A DNA stretch of 64,000 bases, from assembly GCF_003254395.2 (NCBI RefSeq), contig NC_037647.1, positions 407,001 through 471,000 on the forward strand. The letters run 5' to 3'. Positions 10,901 to 22,500 of the stretch are shown here, piece after piece. The notes under the pieces were generated by a model, which worked only from the letters and a program-made list of their open reading frames with translations, ran no database searches and was not told where the DNA came from. Origin of the DNA: Apis mellifera. Lineage: Eukaryota > Arthropoda > Insecta > Hymenoptera > Apidae. Made by a program: the position numbers and the translations under genes. Positions within the stretch are counted from its first letter, which is position 1. Each line of letters opens with the position of its first letter.

Positions 10901-12364
10901 TTCCTTATTTTATTTAACTATATTTTTATATGATTCAATAAATTATATTTATTTGTTGTTTAAAAATTACGTCCTGTATCGAGGGCTCAGAGCATACAAT
11001 TTGGTAAGTTAATTTTCCTTTATTCCATTCATCATTGTGTGTATGTTTAATATGAATGAATATATTTAGATATTTATTAATAGCCGTTAATAAACACTTT
11101 AAACACAATACATCCCATATTTTTAAAAACTAATTTCAAAATCTTATATCAATTTAAGGGTTTATGGATTTGTGACTAATTAATTTTTTCTTATTTTTGG
11201 TACTGGGATTGTGAAAATATGATATGTAAATAAATATATGTATAGTTATATATGTATATATAAATAAGTGGATAATTTCATGTATAAAAGATATATTATA
11301 AATTTATGCATATGTATAATAATATGTATAATATGTATAATATCAAAATTTTTTTACATTACATAACACATGATCATATAAGTTATCTATTATAATTTTT
11401 GGTTTTAATCAAACATATATAAATTAATACATATATTCGTGAAGGATTGATTCTAATATCTAAAACAAACACTATATATCTAAAACACAAGAATTGATAT
11501 ACAAAAATATCGATTGAGATTTATTTAATAAATTACAAGCAATTGAAATTAGATGAAACATGATAGAAATAGATAATTTTTAATCTTTAACACATTGTTA
11601 TTTCATTCTGTTTCTATTTTGTTCATTTAATGCAAACTTAAATTATTTATAATTTAAGAAATAAATCTTAATGATATTTTTATATATCAATTTTTATATT
11701 TATATTATAGCTTCTGGAATTGATTTTTTAAAAGTGTCCCATGAATATTAACATTTTGTATACACATAGAAAACACATCTTACTGCTTGGGATATTTTCA
11801 TTATTGCAATTTAGTTTTGGTTTATTTTTTTTATTATGCAATAAAATTTCACAATTAGTAGTGCACTTTTGCAATGAGTTGCATTATTCAATTTTTATTG
11901 CTAATAAGCGTTTGTAACGGCTTTTTATTAGACTTTAATAGCAATTATATCTGAAACTCTTATATTTAAAACTATATATGAAATGTATATACATATATAT
12001 ATATATATATTTAGATTATTTTATACAATTCATTATTTATATTGGATATTTGTTTTTAGGTAGTACTACAAACAGCGTGAGTCAACTTGTTACCAATGAA
12101 GTACCATTAGCATCACTTAATATAGCTCCAATTGATATCGATGAAATTGCTCCGCTACCTTCCCGTCAGAGTATTGTCGTTTCATCTACATTGGATACAT
12201 CTTCTATACCTTCGGTAACTGTAACAACACCTTTATCTGCATCTAGACTTAGATTATTACAAGATACTACCATGATAGAGTCTGCTTTAGACTTAGATTC
12301 ATTGGAAGATGCAAGTGTTGGTAGAGGCAGTCAAGCAGGACTTATAAAAATGGGAGCAGTATAA
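7705..12364 (+). CDS. app: DHHC palmitoyltransferase, ZDHHC9/14/18 (Drosophila approximated) class
   Basis: Integral membrane protein S-acyltransferase that transfers palmitate from acyl-CoA to cysteines of target proteins, usually at Golgi or plasma membrane. Exons: 7705-7853, 8000-8160, 8322-8480, 8569-8706, 8803-8957, 9034-9151, 9227-9339, 9425-9527 and 12060-12364. All phases match and the canonical product is about 466 residues. The N-terminal RKWELFPGRNRFCCDGR and MMAPQTGVFYVT, the Cys-rich domain (KYCFTCKIFRPPRASHCSLC), the catalytic DHHC at residues 160-163 followed by PWVGNCVGRRNYR, and the post-TM4 TTNE motif (about 250-253) are all present. Four hydrophobic segments lie near residues 27-50, 56-80, 178-203 and 219-245. 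The C terminus (DSLEDASVGRGSQAGLIKM) resembles the conserved tail of vertebrate ZDHHC14. Drosophila app acts in Fat/Dachs planar polarity and growth signalling. The symbol is by family resemblance. Confidence 0.93.
7907..7955. repeat. (TA)n microsatellite in first coding intron
   Basis: Uninterrupted TA run of about 48 bases in the intron between palmitoyltransferase exons 7705-7853 and 8000-8160. Confidence 0.95.
9425..10243 (+). CDS. Alternative long 3'-terminal exon of the palmitoyltransferase
   Basis: If the GTGAGT donor at 9528 is not used, the frame continues for 239 further codons to a stop at 10243, giving a product of about 603 residues instead of 466. A run this long without stops in such AT-rich DNA suggests it is really translated. 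The tail is rich in Tyr, Cys, Asp and Glu. It contains repeated motifs of the form DLQK(Y/F)P..YSEDS/P with looser copies before it (DFQRYP, SKYSREY), then a more hydrophobic block (LLPTVVMSRILGAGGMPIIG) and an acidic end (SISDNDDI). I do not recognise a domain. It replaces the conserved C terminus of the canonical form. Confidence 0.6.
   Translation, partial: SNGTTVQINPSPDLTGSMNNLVSDQHSSQIESINGELNLLRHTIHYPEDLSKYSREYIDDTYVPAYPRQYCFQDSIKHVKYDTEIENPDFQRYPCRCEENLHKYSHKCREEYHRCSDNNLIYDQCVSDQKYDIDLQKYPQRYSEDSVRYKINDKSIYTDLQKFPQCYSEDPLRISQSHTLKYNNLRCTVHGLKYPISKNLLPTVVMSRILGAGGMPIIGQNAIGLAVNRFGSEPLTNAFFYTENSLCPNDSTEEDLLNRRYIMNSISDNDDI
10244..12059 (+). other. Last intron / long-isoform 3' UTR of the palmitoyltransferase
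   Basis: AT-rich, no coding sequence seen. Several AATAAA hexamers follow 10243 and could end the long transcript. Part of the region (about 11430-11765) is a copy of the dispersed repeat described below. The acceptor for the canonical last exon is TTTTTAG ending at 12059. Confidence 0.55.
11430..11765 (+). repeat. Dispersed repeat copy A
   Basis: Resembles segments at about 25455-25815 and 62281-62640 in the same orientation. Shared landmarks in order: ATATATTCGTGAAGGATTGA, an AATTGATATA block, GAAATAGA-type purine block, CTTAAATTATTTATAATTTA, AAATAAATCTTAATGATA, then TTTTAAAAGTGTCCCATGAA before a TTTTGTATA end. Diverged, no ORF, no terminal repeats recognised. An unclassified interspersed element is inferred. 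Confidence 0.5.
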
Positions 12365-14168
12365 CTAATATATTTTATCTAGATTTAGATTTTATCTAGT
12401 TAGATTATAGATTAAGTTTTTATCTAATTATTTAAAATTTTTTAAAAATCATTAATGCTTAAAGAATAGTGCAGGTTTATTTTTTTCTATTATATTCATA
12501 TAATTCTTTTTTAAAACTTATTATTATATAATATATCATAAAACTTATGAATAAAAAAATTAAATTGTTTGGTTTATAATAAATTTACCTAAATTTTAAT
12601 TTATTTAATAAAAAATTAATAAAGAATAGTAATGTAAAATGTTTTTCTTATCTGCACTATTCATTTATGATAATGATAAACAATATAACATTGTTAATTC
12701 CATTCCAACTATTTACATTTTTCTTTTATATAATATTTTTATTATAAAAAATTAGTAAATGAAAATATTCTTTATATTTTATATATAGTAGTTGTATAAA
12801 CAAAAATTATAAAATTATGGTGATTTAACATAAATTATGATACTCTTAATATTATATATAAACAAAAGATATCTGAGTTAAGAAAAAATGCACCACTTAA
12901 TCAACTTAATATGAATTTATATCTATTTTTTTGAATAACTTTATAACTCATAAACTGTAATCTTATTTTTGTCATGCAATGTACTGGACTAAAACATTTA
13001 AATTCTAATTGAATTAATGTATCTATACTTAAAACTCTTTAATAAAAATTAGTTATTAAAAATCAAGTAGAGAAAAGGAATATGTAGATAACTTATTGAG
13101 CAAATTATATTACTAGAAAATGTGTAAATGCTTTAGAATTAAACATTAAAAATATAATAATTTTTAAAAATTAGAAAAACTATAAGTTTTAAAGATTAAA
13201 GTTTTTAATTATATTAATAATCAGTTATTAATATAAGTATTATAATTGAAAATATTAAGTATTATAATTTTAATTTTTCACATTAAAGTGAAGTATTATT
13301 TTTTTTATTCAATTTGCTATGTACAGTGTAAAGAAAATTTTGTAAATACAGAAATTTTCATAAATGTTAGTATAGTTTTGCAAGCATTCAAACAATTTAT
13401 TATATATCAATGAATTGTATTAAACATTTTAAAAATAGAAATATCACTGCCTAATTTTTAAATATATAATTTGCATTGACATTGCATGTCATTATTTAAT
13501 TTGTAATCAAAAATATTATTGTCAATGTTTTTAAATTGGATATTATTTATATGATGAATTGCAAACATTTATCAGTTATTTTATTATATAAAAATTGATA
13601 TTACATTGATGTTAAAACTATTTTTTTTTGTATATATTATATGTATAATACTGTATGTATATATTGTGTAGATGTTATTATAAGATAATATTGTAAGTGA
13701 AAGATATATTGAGATGTGTTGTATAATATAAAATCCTTTAAAATTTTTAAATATCAAATGATGATGCATGTAATAATTAGAACTTTGGGAAATGCAGAAA
13801 TTAAGTACTATTTATTAAAAGATTTTTATTCAATTATTTGTTTTATTTCAAATGTATAATTTTACAAAAATATTTATGACATAAAATATTAGGATAAAAT
13901 TATTGATACATATAATTTGTTTTTGGATATATTCAATGTATACATAATTTATATTATATAGATTAGTAATTTAATACTTTTACATGATAATTTACAGATA
14001 ATGCGATTTGTCTCTGTACACGTAAATATATCATTACCATGTCAAAGCAGTTTTTATTTGCTAATGTTTTCTTTTATGCACCCAACATCATAATGATTCA
14101 AATAAATATATTTATCTTTAATATTATAATAAAATATAAATTCTTATATAAATTTATTTTTGATTATA
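12365..14168. other. Convergent 3' intergenic region (palmitoyltransferase / ODR4)
   Basis: AT-rich DNA between two convergent stop codons, presumably the two 3' UTRs with many possible polyadenylation hexamers on both strands. No coding sequence or RNA gene was recognised. Confidence 0.5.
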
Positions 14169-16215
14169 TTAATAAAATTTATGTATTATAATAGCAAAAA
14201 TTATAATTAAAAGTGCAATACTAAAACTTGTAATATATATCTTTATTTGATTTCCAGATGAATCTATACCAAGATCAACAGTTTTTACATCAATTTTATT
14301 TTGAAAATAAAATTCTGCGGGATCTATTTGAAAAATGTATACATATTATATATATGTATATATATATATATATATTATATATATTATATGTAATATATTT
14401 AAATATTTAATATTTACCAGCTTCAAGTTCAATATCTTTTTGAACGGTACTTTCATGAACTTCTAAGTCTAAAAGTTCTTGCAATGATAAAAGAGCTTCT
14501 TGAGCTCCTTCACCAGGAAATAGATAATCCGATAAGGTAATTTTACTTTCAGGCAATGCTATTAATACTCTTCTTGGAGGTTCATGTAATGTTATATTTT
14601 CTGAAAAAAAATAATGAAATGAGTTTTTCATAAATTTTTAATAATTACTTATATATTAAATACCTTCCGGAGATCCATTTTCTTCTTCAATTAAACTATC
14701 CCAATGCATTTCTAATCTACTTGCTAATGATCTTATTATGTCTTGTTTTATCGCTGTATTAGCTTCTTCAACAATTGCTTTTTGATGAACAAAAGTTCTA
14801 CTTACTAATTGACCAATCAAACGTATAGAAGCAGAACATGGCGTTACCTTCACATCAGAATTAATATTCTCTTCTTGCTAATAATTCATAAGATGATTAA
14901 TATTTTAATTAAATTATTAATATGTTAAATATTTTTTTTATTTAAAAATTATTTTTAAAGTAATATAAAAATTAGAATAAATTTTTTTATAAGAAAAAAA
15001 AAATACTCACACATGGAATATATAAGTTAATTTGAATAGATTGGTCATTATTATTTTTTTCATTACTTTTACAATTTTTTTCATCTTTTTTGTTTTTGCT
15101 AATTACTTCTAATGTATCATGTGGGGACCAAACTTCTCCTTCAATAACAATAAGAGAAGTTTCAACAATATCTGATACAGTTTTTAAAATATCTTGCAAT
15201 TGTTTTTTAAGAGTTTCTGGATCTTTATTAGCAGCAATAAGAAATAAGCGGTCAAAATTTATAAATGCTTCAAGTTGGTGCCACTTAGTAGCTCTAGTTT
15301 GAAATTTCCAATCTACTGATTTAAATATTCCATTTTTATTTATTTCTATAGATTTACAAGTGTATCTAAAATAATAAAAAATTAAAATATAGTAAAATTT
15401 ACTTATTAAAAATTATAATTTTTTATACTTTTGTGTAATGCTATTTAAATTTAAGATAAGATGTTCTTCATTATTATCCCCACATAAGTATTTATTGTAT
15501 AATAAATTTTTATGCATTGTTGTAAGAATAGATTTAAATTTTTGTATATTATTATCATTTATACTGTCCTCTGGACCAATAATAAATGTGCCAAGAACAC
15601 GCATTCCACCAGGTAACATTCTAGTCACCTATAAATAATGGTATTTAAAATTTTTTAATTTTCATAAAATTTAAAATTTTAATTATATCTAATTAATAAT
15701 AAAATTATTTAAAATAAAATAAAATATACATGTTTTGCATGATCTGCAACCCAACTCTCAGGTATATCTTTTACTGATTTGATGTGGTTTTCAATAGTAT
15801 TTTGTTCAGATTTTATTGTAGTATTAAGCAATATTTCTTCTACAATATTTTTACCAATAGGTGGTGGTGTTTTTGCTAAATGTACAATATAATCTTTTTG
15901 ACCAGTACTCTGTAATATTAATTATAATTTAAGTTAGATAAAATGTATTAAAAATTTAAATTGGATTATTATTTAAACTTTTATCTAACATATCAATTTT
16001 AAAAAGAATATAAATAAAATAAAATAACCTAAAAAAATAAAAATTATGTTATTAAATATGTTATTAAAATGAATGAAAACGGGAAAGATGACATAAATTG
16101 AAACATACAAAAATCGAACCTGTCCCACAATTAGTCCTATTGTGTATTCATCTGGCCTTATTAAAGATATTAAATAATTGTGAAGACGTTCCTCTGCGTA
16201 TACAGTTCGTCCCAT
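14169..16215 (-). CDS. ODR4: ODR4 homologue (receptor-trafficking / ER membrane protein)
   Basis: Homologue of C. elegans ODR-4, needed to deliver odorant GPCRs to cilia, and of human ODR4, an ER protein that pairs with the UFM1 protease UFSP2. Minus-strand exons: 16120-16215, 15730-15909, 15429-15628, 15011-15365, 14664-14877, 14418-14600 and 14169-14323. Phases are consistent and the product is about 460 residues, close to the human length (about 454). Recognisable blocks: MGRTVYAEERLHNYL and IGLIVGQ at the N terminus, VTRMLPGGMRVLGTFIIGP near residue 93, the PPRRVLIALPESKITLSDY block, and an acidic segment. A C-terminal hydrophobic anchor (SFSIALLIIIFAIII) is followed by HKFY. The donor of the first exon (GTTCGA) is weak but the join restores GQ|STGQKDYI as in the family. 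Confidence 0.93.
14341..14401. repeat. TA-rich simple repeat in last ODR4 intron
   Basis: Runs of TATATA and ATATTATA between ODR4 exons 14169-14323 and 14418-14600. Confidence 0.8.
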
Positions 16216-16459
16216 TATTTTTGATACTTTTGTAAATATGTAAAATTAATAACACTTCTTTACCGTTATTGTATTATTACAGATAAATTATAAGAATAGA
16301 TTAATCATATAATATGCAATGTATTTTTATATTTCTGACCCAAATTCTCGAGCTCTAGATTTCCATTACTATTTTTATGTCACTCGCATCATTACCAACA
16401 GAATGCAGAATTTGATTGTAGTATTGATTTTAGTAAGAATTATATAGTAATGAATCGAT

Positions 16460-16489
16460 GATCGATATTTTAAAATATCGATATCGATA
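16460..16489. promoter_or_regulatory. DREF-type element cluster upstream of ODR4
   Basis: TATCGATA occurs twice, overlapping (16476-16483 and 16482-16489), with a 7/8 copy at 16460-16467. Positions 16461-16482 form a perfect 22-bp palindrome with ATCGATAT arms. It sits about 250 bases upstream of the ODR4 start codon on the far side of the gene from its 3' end. TATCGATA is the Drosophila DRE promoter element bound by DREF; function here is inferred. Confidence 0.5.
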
Positions 16490-16899
16490 TAATAAAAATC
16501 TTACAATAATAAAAATGAAATAATCCATGTAATTGAAATAATTTAAAATTTTGACGAAATAATAAAAAAAAAATTAAATTCACATTAATAAAATTCCTTA
16601 AATTTTTTTAACAATAATTATTAGATTAATTAATAATAATTATATAATAATTATATATTTAATATATAATATAATAATATATTTTTAATATATTTTAATT
16701 TTTAATTTTTATATTTTTTAAGATTAATTAACTATTTTTTCATTAATTATTATAATCAAAAAAATTTAATTAATATTAATTTTAAAATTCATTCAAAATT
16801 AATTTCTAATTAATTTTAAAGAAAAAATAGAAATTAAAAATTCATTAATTTTCTTTTTTAACTAACAATTAATTTTTTTTAAATTTTTATTTTTAATTT

Positions 16900-17090
16900 T
16901 TAAATTCTTTAAAATATATAATAAATATATAATAAAATATATAATTCTTTATAATATATATAATCTATTATAATATATTTATATTATATTATAATATATT
17001 TATTATATATATTATTATATATATTATTTTATTATATATAATATATTTATTAAATATATTTATATTATAATATATTTTAAAGAAAAATAA
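16900..17090. repeat. AT-only palindromic tract
   Basis: Nearly pure A/T sequence made of interleaved TATAATATAT, ATTATA and TTTATTAAATA units with many overlapping inverted repeats, able to form hairpins or cruciforms. Confidence 0.7.
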
Positions 17091-19477
17091 GAAATTAAAA
17101 ATTATATGTTTTTTTTTCTGGTTTAATCCATCCAATTGTATCCCTGATTTAGTTTGCGATTTTTAACTTATATTTTTAAGCTTCAAGAAGTTTAATTTTT
17201 TTTTAATTTAAAAATTGTGTTCAAAGAATATATTTATTTTTTTTTTTTAAATCATTCTCAATTTTTTATATTCTTTCATGATTATTTCTTATATTTAATA
17301 TATTAATTTATTTTTTTGTATCATGATTTAAATCTGAATATAAAAAAGAAATAGCATTCTTTTTTAATCTTTCAGAAAGACTAATTGTTTTTCAGGAAAT
17401 ATCTATTATAAATAAATTAATACAATAATTTGATATTTTCACTCAATCATTTACTCCGCAATTTATATCCATATTATAAATATATATTCATAAATAATAA
17501 TTGATATTATAAATCTGTCATTATTATATTAATTAGAAATTAATAAAAAATTTAATCTTTTGAATTAGTTAATTAGAAGAATTGCAGTTGTAATAAAAAC
17601 ATTTTTTATAATATTCTTTTTTCTTCTTTTGATTTTATTATATCAAATATTGATAATTTTATATTAAATATTGACAATTAACAATTAACTTTTAATTGAA
17701 ATAAAAATATAAAAAAAAATTAATCTTTTTTTAATTTATATTTTAATTTAATTATAATTTAATTTTTATAAAGTAGAAAAAAAACATTCTTAGATGATTA
17801 TTCAGATGATAAAAATAATAATGTACAGATTCAATTGTTTTATTTTAATATTTATATTAATATTATTTCTTTTATTCTATTTATCTTTTATTTTATAATT
17901 ATTTTTTAATAAAAAAAATAATTATGCAAAAACAAGTATGACGATTTACTTTGTATAAAAAATGCAATATTTTTAAATTTTGTATTTTAATTTAATTAAA
18001 TAATTATTCACTGTATATTGATATTTGATCAAGTGTATGACGAAATTTATAATATGCTACGGATTAAAGAAGCGAACTTAAATGATTTTGATAAGAATTG
18101 TATTTTTTTATTCGACAAAATGTCAATAAAAAATGCTTTAATTTCCACGCAAGTAAATTATTGAATGTTTTCAGAATTTTGAATTTTTAAGATAACAAAT
18201 AAAAGAAAATTTTAATATTCAAATTATTATTTTATAAAAACTTATTTAAAAATTTATTTTTTACTTAATTTTTTATATTTATTTAAAAACATCATGAATA
18301 ATTTATTAAAATATTTTAAATTATCTGATTTCTAAATTATTACAAGTATTCTAATATGATATTATTTCTTTATGAAATTTAGATGCGATAAAGATAAGTA
18401 TAAGAACAGTTTAAATTAACTAAAAAATATATAAAGGCAAATAATTTTAATAAAAAGAATGAATTTTATCTCTCAAACATTTAACAAAAAAGATTTTTCT
18501 GTTTTATATGTTTCTTTTGTTTTTTATATAAATTCTATAAAATCAAATACTGTATTATATAAGTTTTTTGAGATCCTTAATAATCTATTTGATAATTAAT
18601 TTCTAATTAATATATCGATAATTATTTAATTAATTTATTTAATCAGTTCTTTTAGCTTAACAAAACATATTATTTTCTACTTTTGTAAATATAAATAATA
18701 ATAATTTTATATTAAAATTGCAATAATTTCAGTTATAAATGTGCAACTTTGATATATAAAATGAGAAGATGTTATATTTTTAATAATTTATCATTTGAAT
18801 ATATGTTAGAAAATTTTTTTTCAATTCTCTGAATGCATGGTGGCATTTATAATCCATCTATAAAAATGATATGTTTAATTATTAAGAAAAATATAATATT
18901 ACATTTATATAAAATAATAATTCATATAGTGATTTATTAATAATTATCAACTTCAAAGCGCTTTAAAGAAAAATAAAATATTATCTCAAAATATTGAAGA
19001 TAAGCATTCACATCAAATATTTCATTTTAAATTTCATTCAATTTGAAATGAAAGAAAATTGATATTGATAAGAATGAAAATATACAATTGATATAGAAAA
19101 TGATATACAATTCATAAAAAATAAAATTAGTGTGCTTTTTAAAAATATGTACAATAAAATATTTCGCGGAAAATTTTATTTACATTGTTAAAAAATAGCA
19201 CAGAAAAATCTGAATATACAAAATGTTTTAATTATTTTATTGATAGAAAAGTAGAAAATTTCAATTATACTTCTTTAATGATACTTCTTTAATGAGATAT
19301 CAATGATATAATATAATTGCCAATATATGAATTCAAATTTCTCTACATTATTGCAGTTGATGGTACGTATTATAATATTTATTGACAAACTATATTTTCT
19401 TCATATGTTCAATATTTATTAACAATATACATATAAATATATAATTTCATTATATCAAAAATATATATTTGTAAATA

Positions 19478-19479
<2 letters not shown>

Positions 19480-19522
<43 letters not shown>
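19480..19522. repeat. (AT)n microsatellite
   Basis: Alternating TA run of about 40 bases inside a wider AT-rich palindromic stretch. Confidence 0.9.
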
Positions 19523-19526
<4 letters not shown>

Positions 19527-22500
19527 TATTAAAAATTAATATATACTATATTAAAATTAATATATAGTATATTACAAATAAATGAAATAATAATTTTGCA
19601 TAAAAAATATTATGTTTTTAATATTTTATATCTATTTCAATTTTAAATCTCCATTTTATATAAAATAAATAGTGAATTGAATTTTTTATTTTATTAGAAT
19701 TTAAATATATATTATTAAACTATTAATAAATTTAGATTTTTCTTTGCTTTTAATATTATTAAATTATTAATCTTATTTCTTATTATTTTATTAAATTATA
19801 TTCGAACAATCGAACAATCATTGTATTTGTTGCTTCATAAATTTTCGATCGACGTATGACATTTTTTAATCAACGTGCCAAATATTAAAGCCAAAGATTG
19901 TAATCGGTCAAATTATAATTAAATAAATAAACATAATGACAGTATTTCATGAGAATTTGAAGATATATAATAAATAGATATTTGAGACAGTGAAAAACGA
20001 GAATGCTTAGGAGGAGAGGCAGTATTCCATATTACACAATGTCGGTTCCACAGCGGAACTTCTCAAAATAAATGCATTTTTTTTTATATATTTTTTTATA
20101 CAATTGATTATTTCAAATGAATTTCAGTTTAAAGCAATATGCAATGTACATAAATATTGTGTAATATAACTATGCAATATTTTTATATCGTTTAAAAAAA
20201 TTTTTAATTATGCAAATTGAAATCTATGTAATTTATTTAACAAATTTAGCTAAAATAAATTATAGTAAATAGTTCTGCAATATTCGGAGTTATAAGATAA
20301 TTACATAATATTTCATTCAAAATCATAGATAAATTATTATATTTTACTCACTGTTAATACTTATCGAAATCTATAGAAACAAATTAAAATATATTTCTAT
20401 AAGATTTCGAATTAAAAAATTGAATGTTTTTATATGCACAATTACTTTTTAATTATTTTTACATATACGAGAAAATTTAAAATATTAATTATACTTAAAT
20501 TAATTTGAATCTTAGATGATTAAACATTCAATCAAATAACAAATCTTTATCTTTATTTCACTTAACATTTCTTATTTTTATACAGAGAGAAAATAAAAAA
20601 GAATAATAAAAAAAATTGATGTAGATATCATTTATTAATAATATGAATCAATATTAGATTTTAATATTATACATTCATAAAAAAAAATGCATACATATAG
20701 CAATTGCTTTTTTTTATATATGCTCGAATGAATATTACAAATTTTATTTTACTCATATTATTCATTTTTTTTTTTACACTTTTATTTCTGATATACATTA
20801 TTCCAACGAATACATTACAAACGAATCAAAATCAGAACAAAGCAACATTATCTTAGCAAACAAAATCTTAGCAAAAAAATTGTTGATCTTTCGTATTTTT
20901 ATATTTAATATACACAAATATAACATTTAATTTCAAATATTACTATCTTTCATTTTTTTTTCGATTAAGTCTCTTTTTTTAACGTCCATGATCAATTATT
21001 AGCAATGCTATTTCATTATCGTGCCGAAATTCAGAATTTGATGAAATAATACAATTTGAATATTTGAATATTTGTTTAAAAAAATAATTTTCATATAAAA
21101 TTAAATTGTATAATAATGAATAATAATTAAAGTAATTCTATTTAAAATTTATAAATTATAAAATTTATAAATTAATCTGAATAGTGAGTAAAAAAAAAAT
21201 ATCGAATATGTAATAAAATGAAAAAGAAAAATGCAATGCTTATATAATTTTTTAATGAATATAAGATTTATATTAATATTATTAGCATTTAGTATTATAT
21301 AATTAAAATATAGAATTTCAACTATTATTTTTTTCTGTTTAGTAATTTTATATTGAAATAAAAAATATAGAGTTCAAATGAAATAGATACAAACATTAGT
21401 TTTTCAACTGATGCTTTAATTGATTTATGAATTTCAAATTGATTCAAATATCATTAAATTTATACATGTGAGGATAAGTAAGTTTATGTGTGTTATGAAA
21501 AACACATTCAATTTTTCTAATTTGAAATCTTAAGAATGTGTTTTGATTTGCAGCTATGGATTTAGTAAGTAAGATTTAGATAAGTAAGCAGATTGTATAA
21601 CAATTCTAGAGATTTAAATAATATATTTATACCATAAAATGATTTATCTATAGATTTAAATAAAATGATAATTTAAATATATGTATTCTGGAATTTACTA
21701 AAACTTATTTGAGATAAATTTTTATTAAATAAGAAATTATATAATGTATACATTATATTACATTATACTGAAATTCATTTAAAATAATCAATTATATAAA
21801 AAAATATCAGTGTATTTACTTTCATTGAAGAGTTTTGTTGTATTGCAATGCGGTTGTTGTATTGCCACAAAATATTTATAACTTCAGATATATATATAAA
21901 CTTTTTTCATTGTTTTGATGTCTAGAATCCATTCTCAAAAATGTCTCATATTTTTATGAATACATTAAAAAATCATTGAAATTAATATTAAAAATAAAAA
22001 TTTCTAAATAAATATCAAAATTTTTTTCTATTATAATTAAATAATTATTTTCTTTTACACGAATAAAAATAGAAAAATTATATGAATAAAATTAAAATTA
22101 AATTTAAAAAATTTAAATAATTTTTTATAAAACTGATTCGATAAAATTGATTTCTTATTATACTTATATAGCATTTATATTATATTTATATTATATTCTT
22201 ATAGCAGAAAAAAAAAATATTTTTTTTAAATTAGAATTGATATACATATATATTATTGAAAGTTAAATATCACAAGTAGTTTCAGGTTAGATTTATAATT
22301 TACAATTAATAATTTTGCTATTTTTGAAGAAAATCCATTTTTTAGAATTTTTATTATTAGGAATCGATTATATATATTTCCTAAAAAACTATTAAAATCC
22401 AAATTTAAATATTGCATGAAAGGGATTCTGAATGTCATTCAAAGAACTATTTATATTTGTAGATTATATAATTGTTTGTATTGTATCCTGAATAAATTAA

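Noticed and set aside
19990..20065. Small hairpin GTTCC...GGAAC in a GC-richer patch, considered as an RNA gene
   Set aside because: The stem is only 5 bp and no tRNA, snRNA or miRNA precursor architecture is present.
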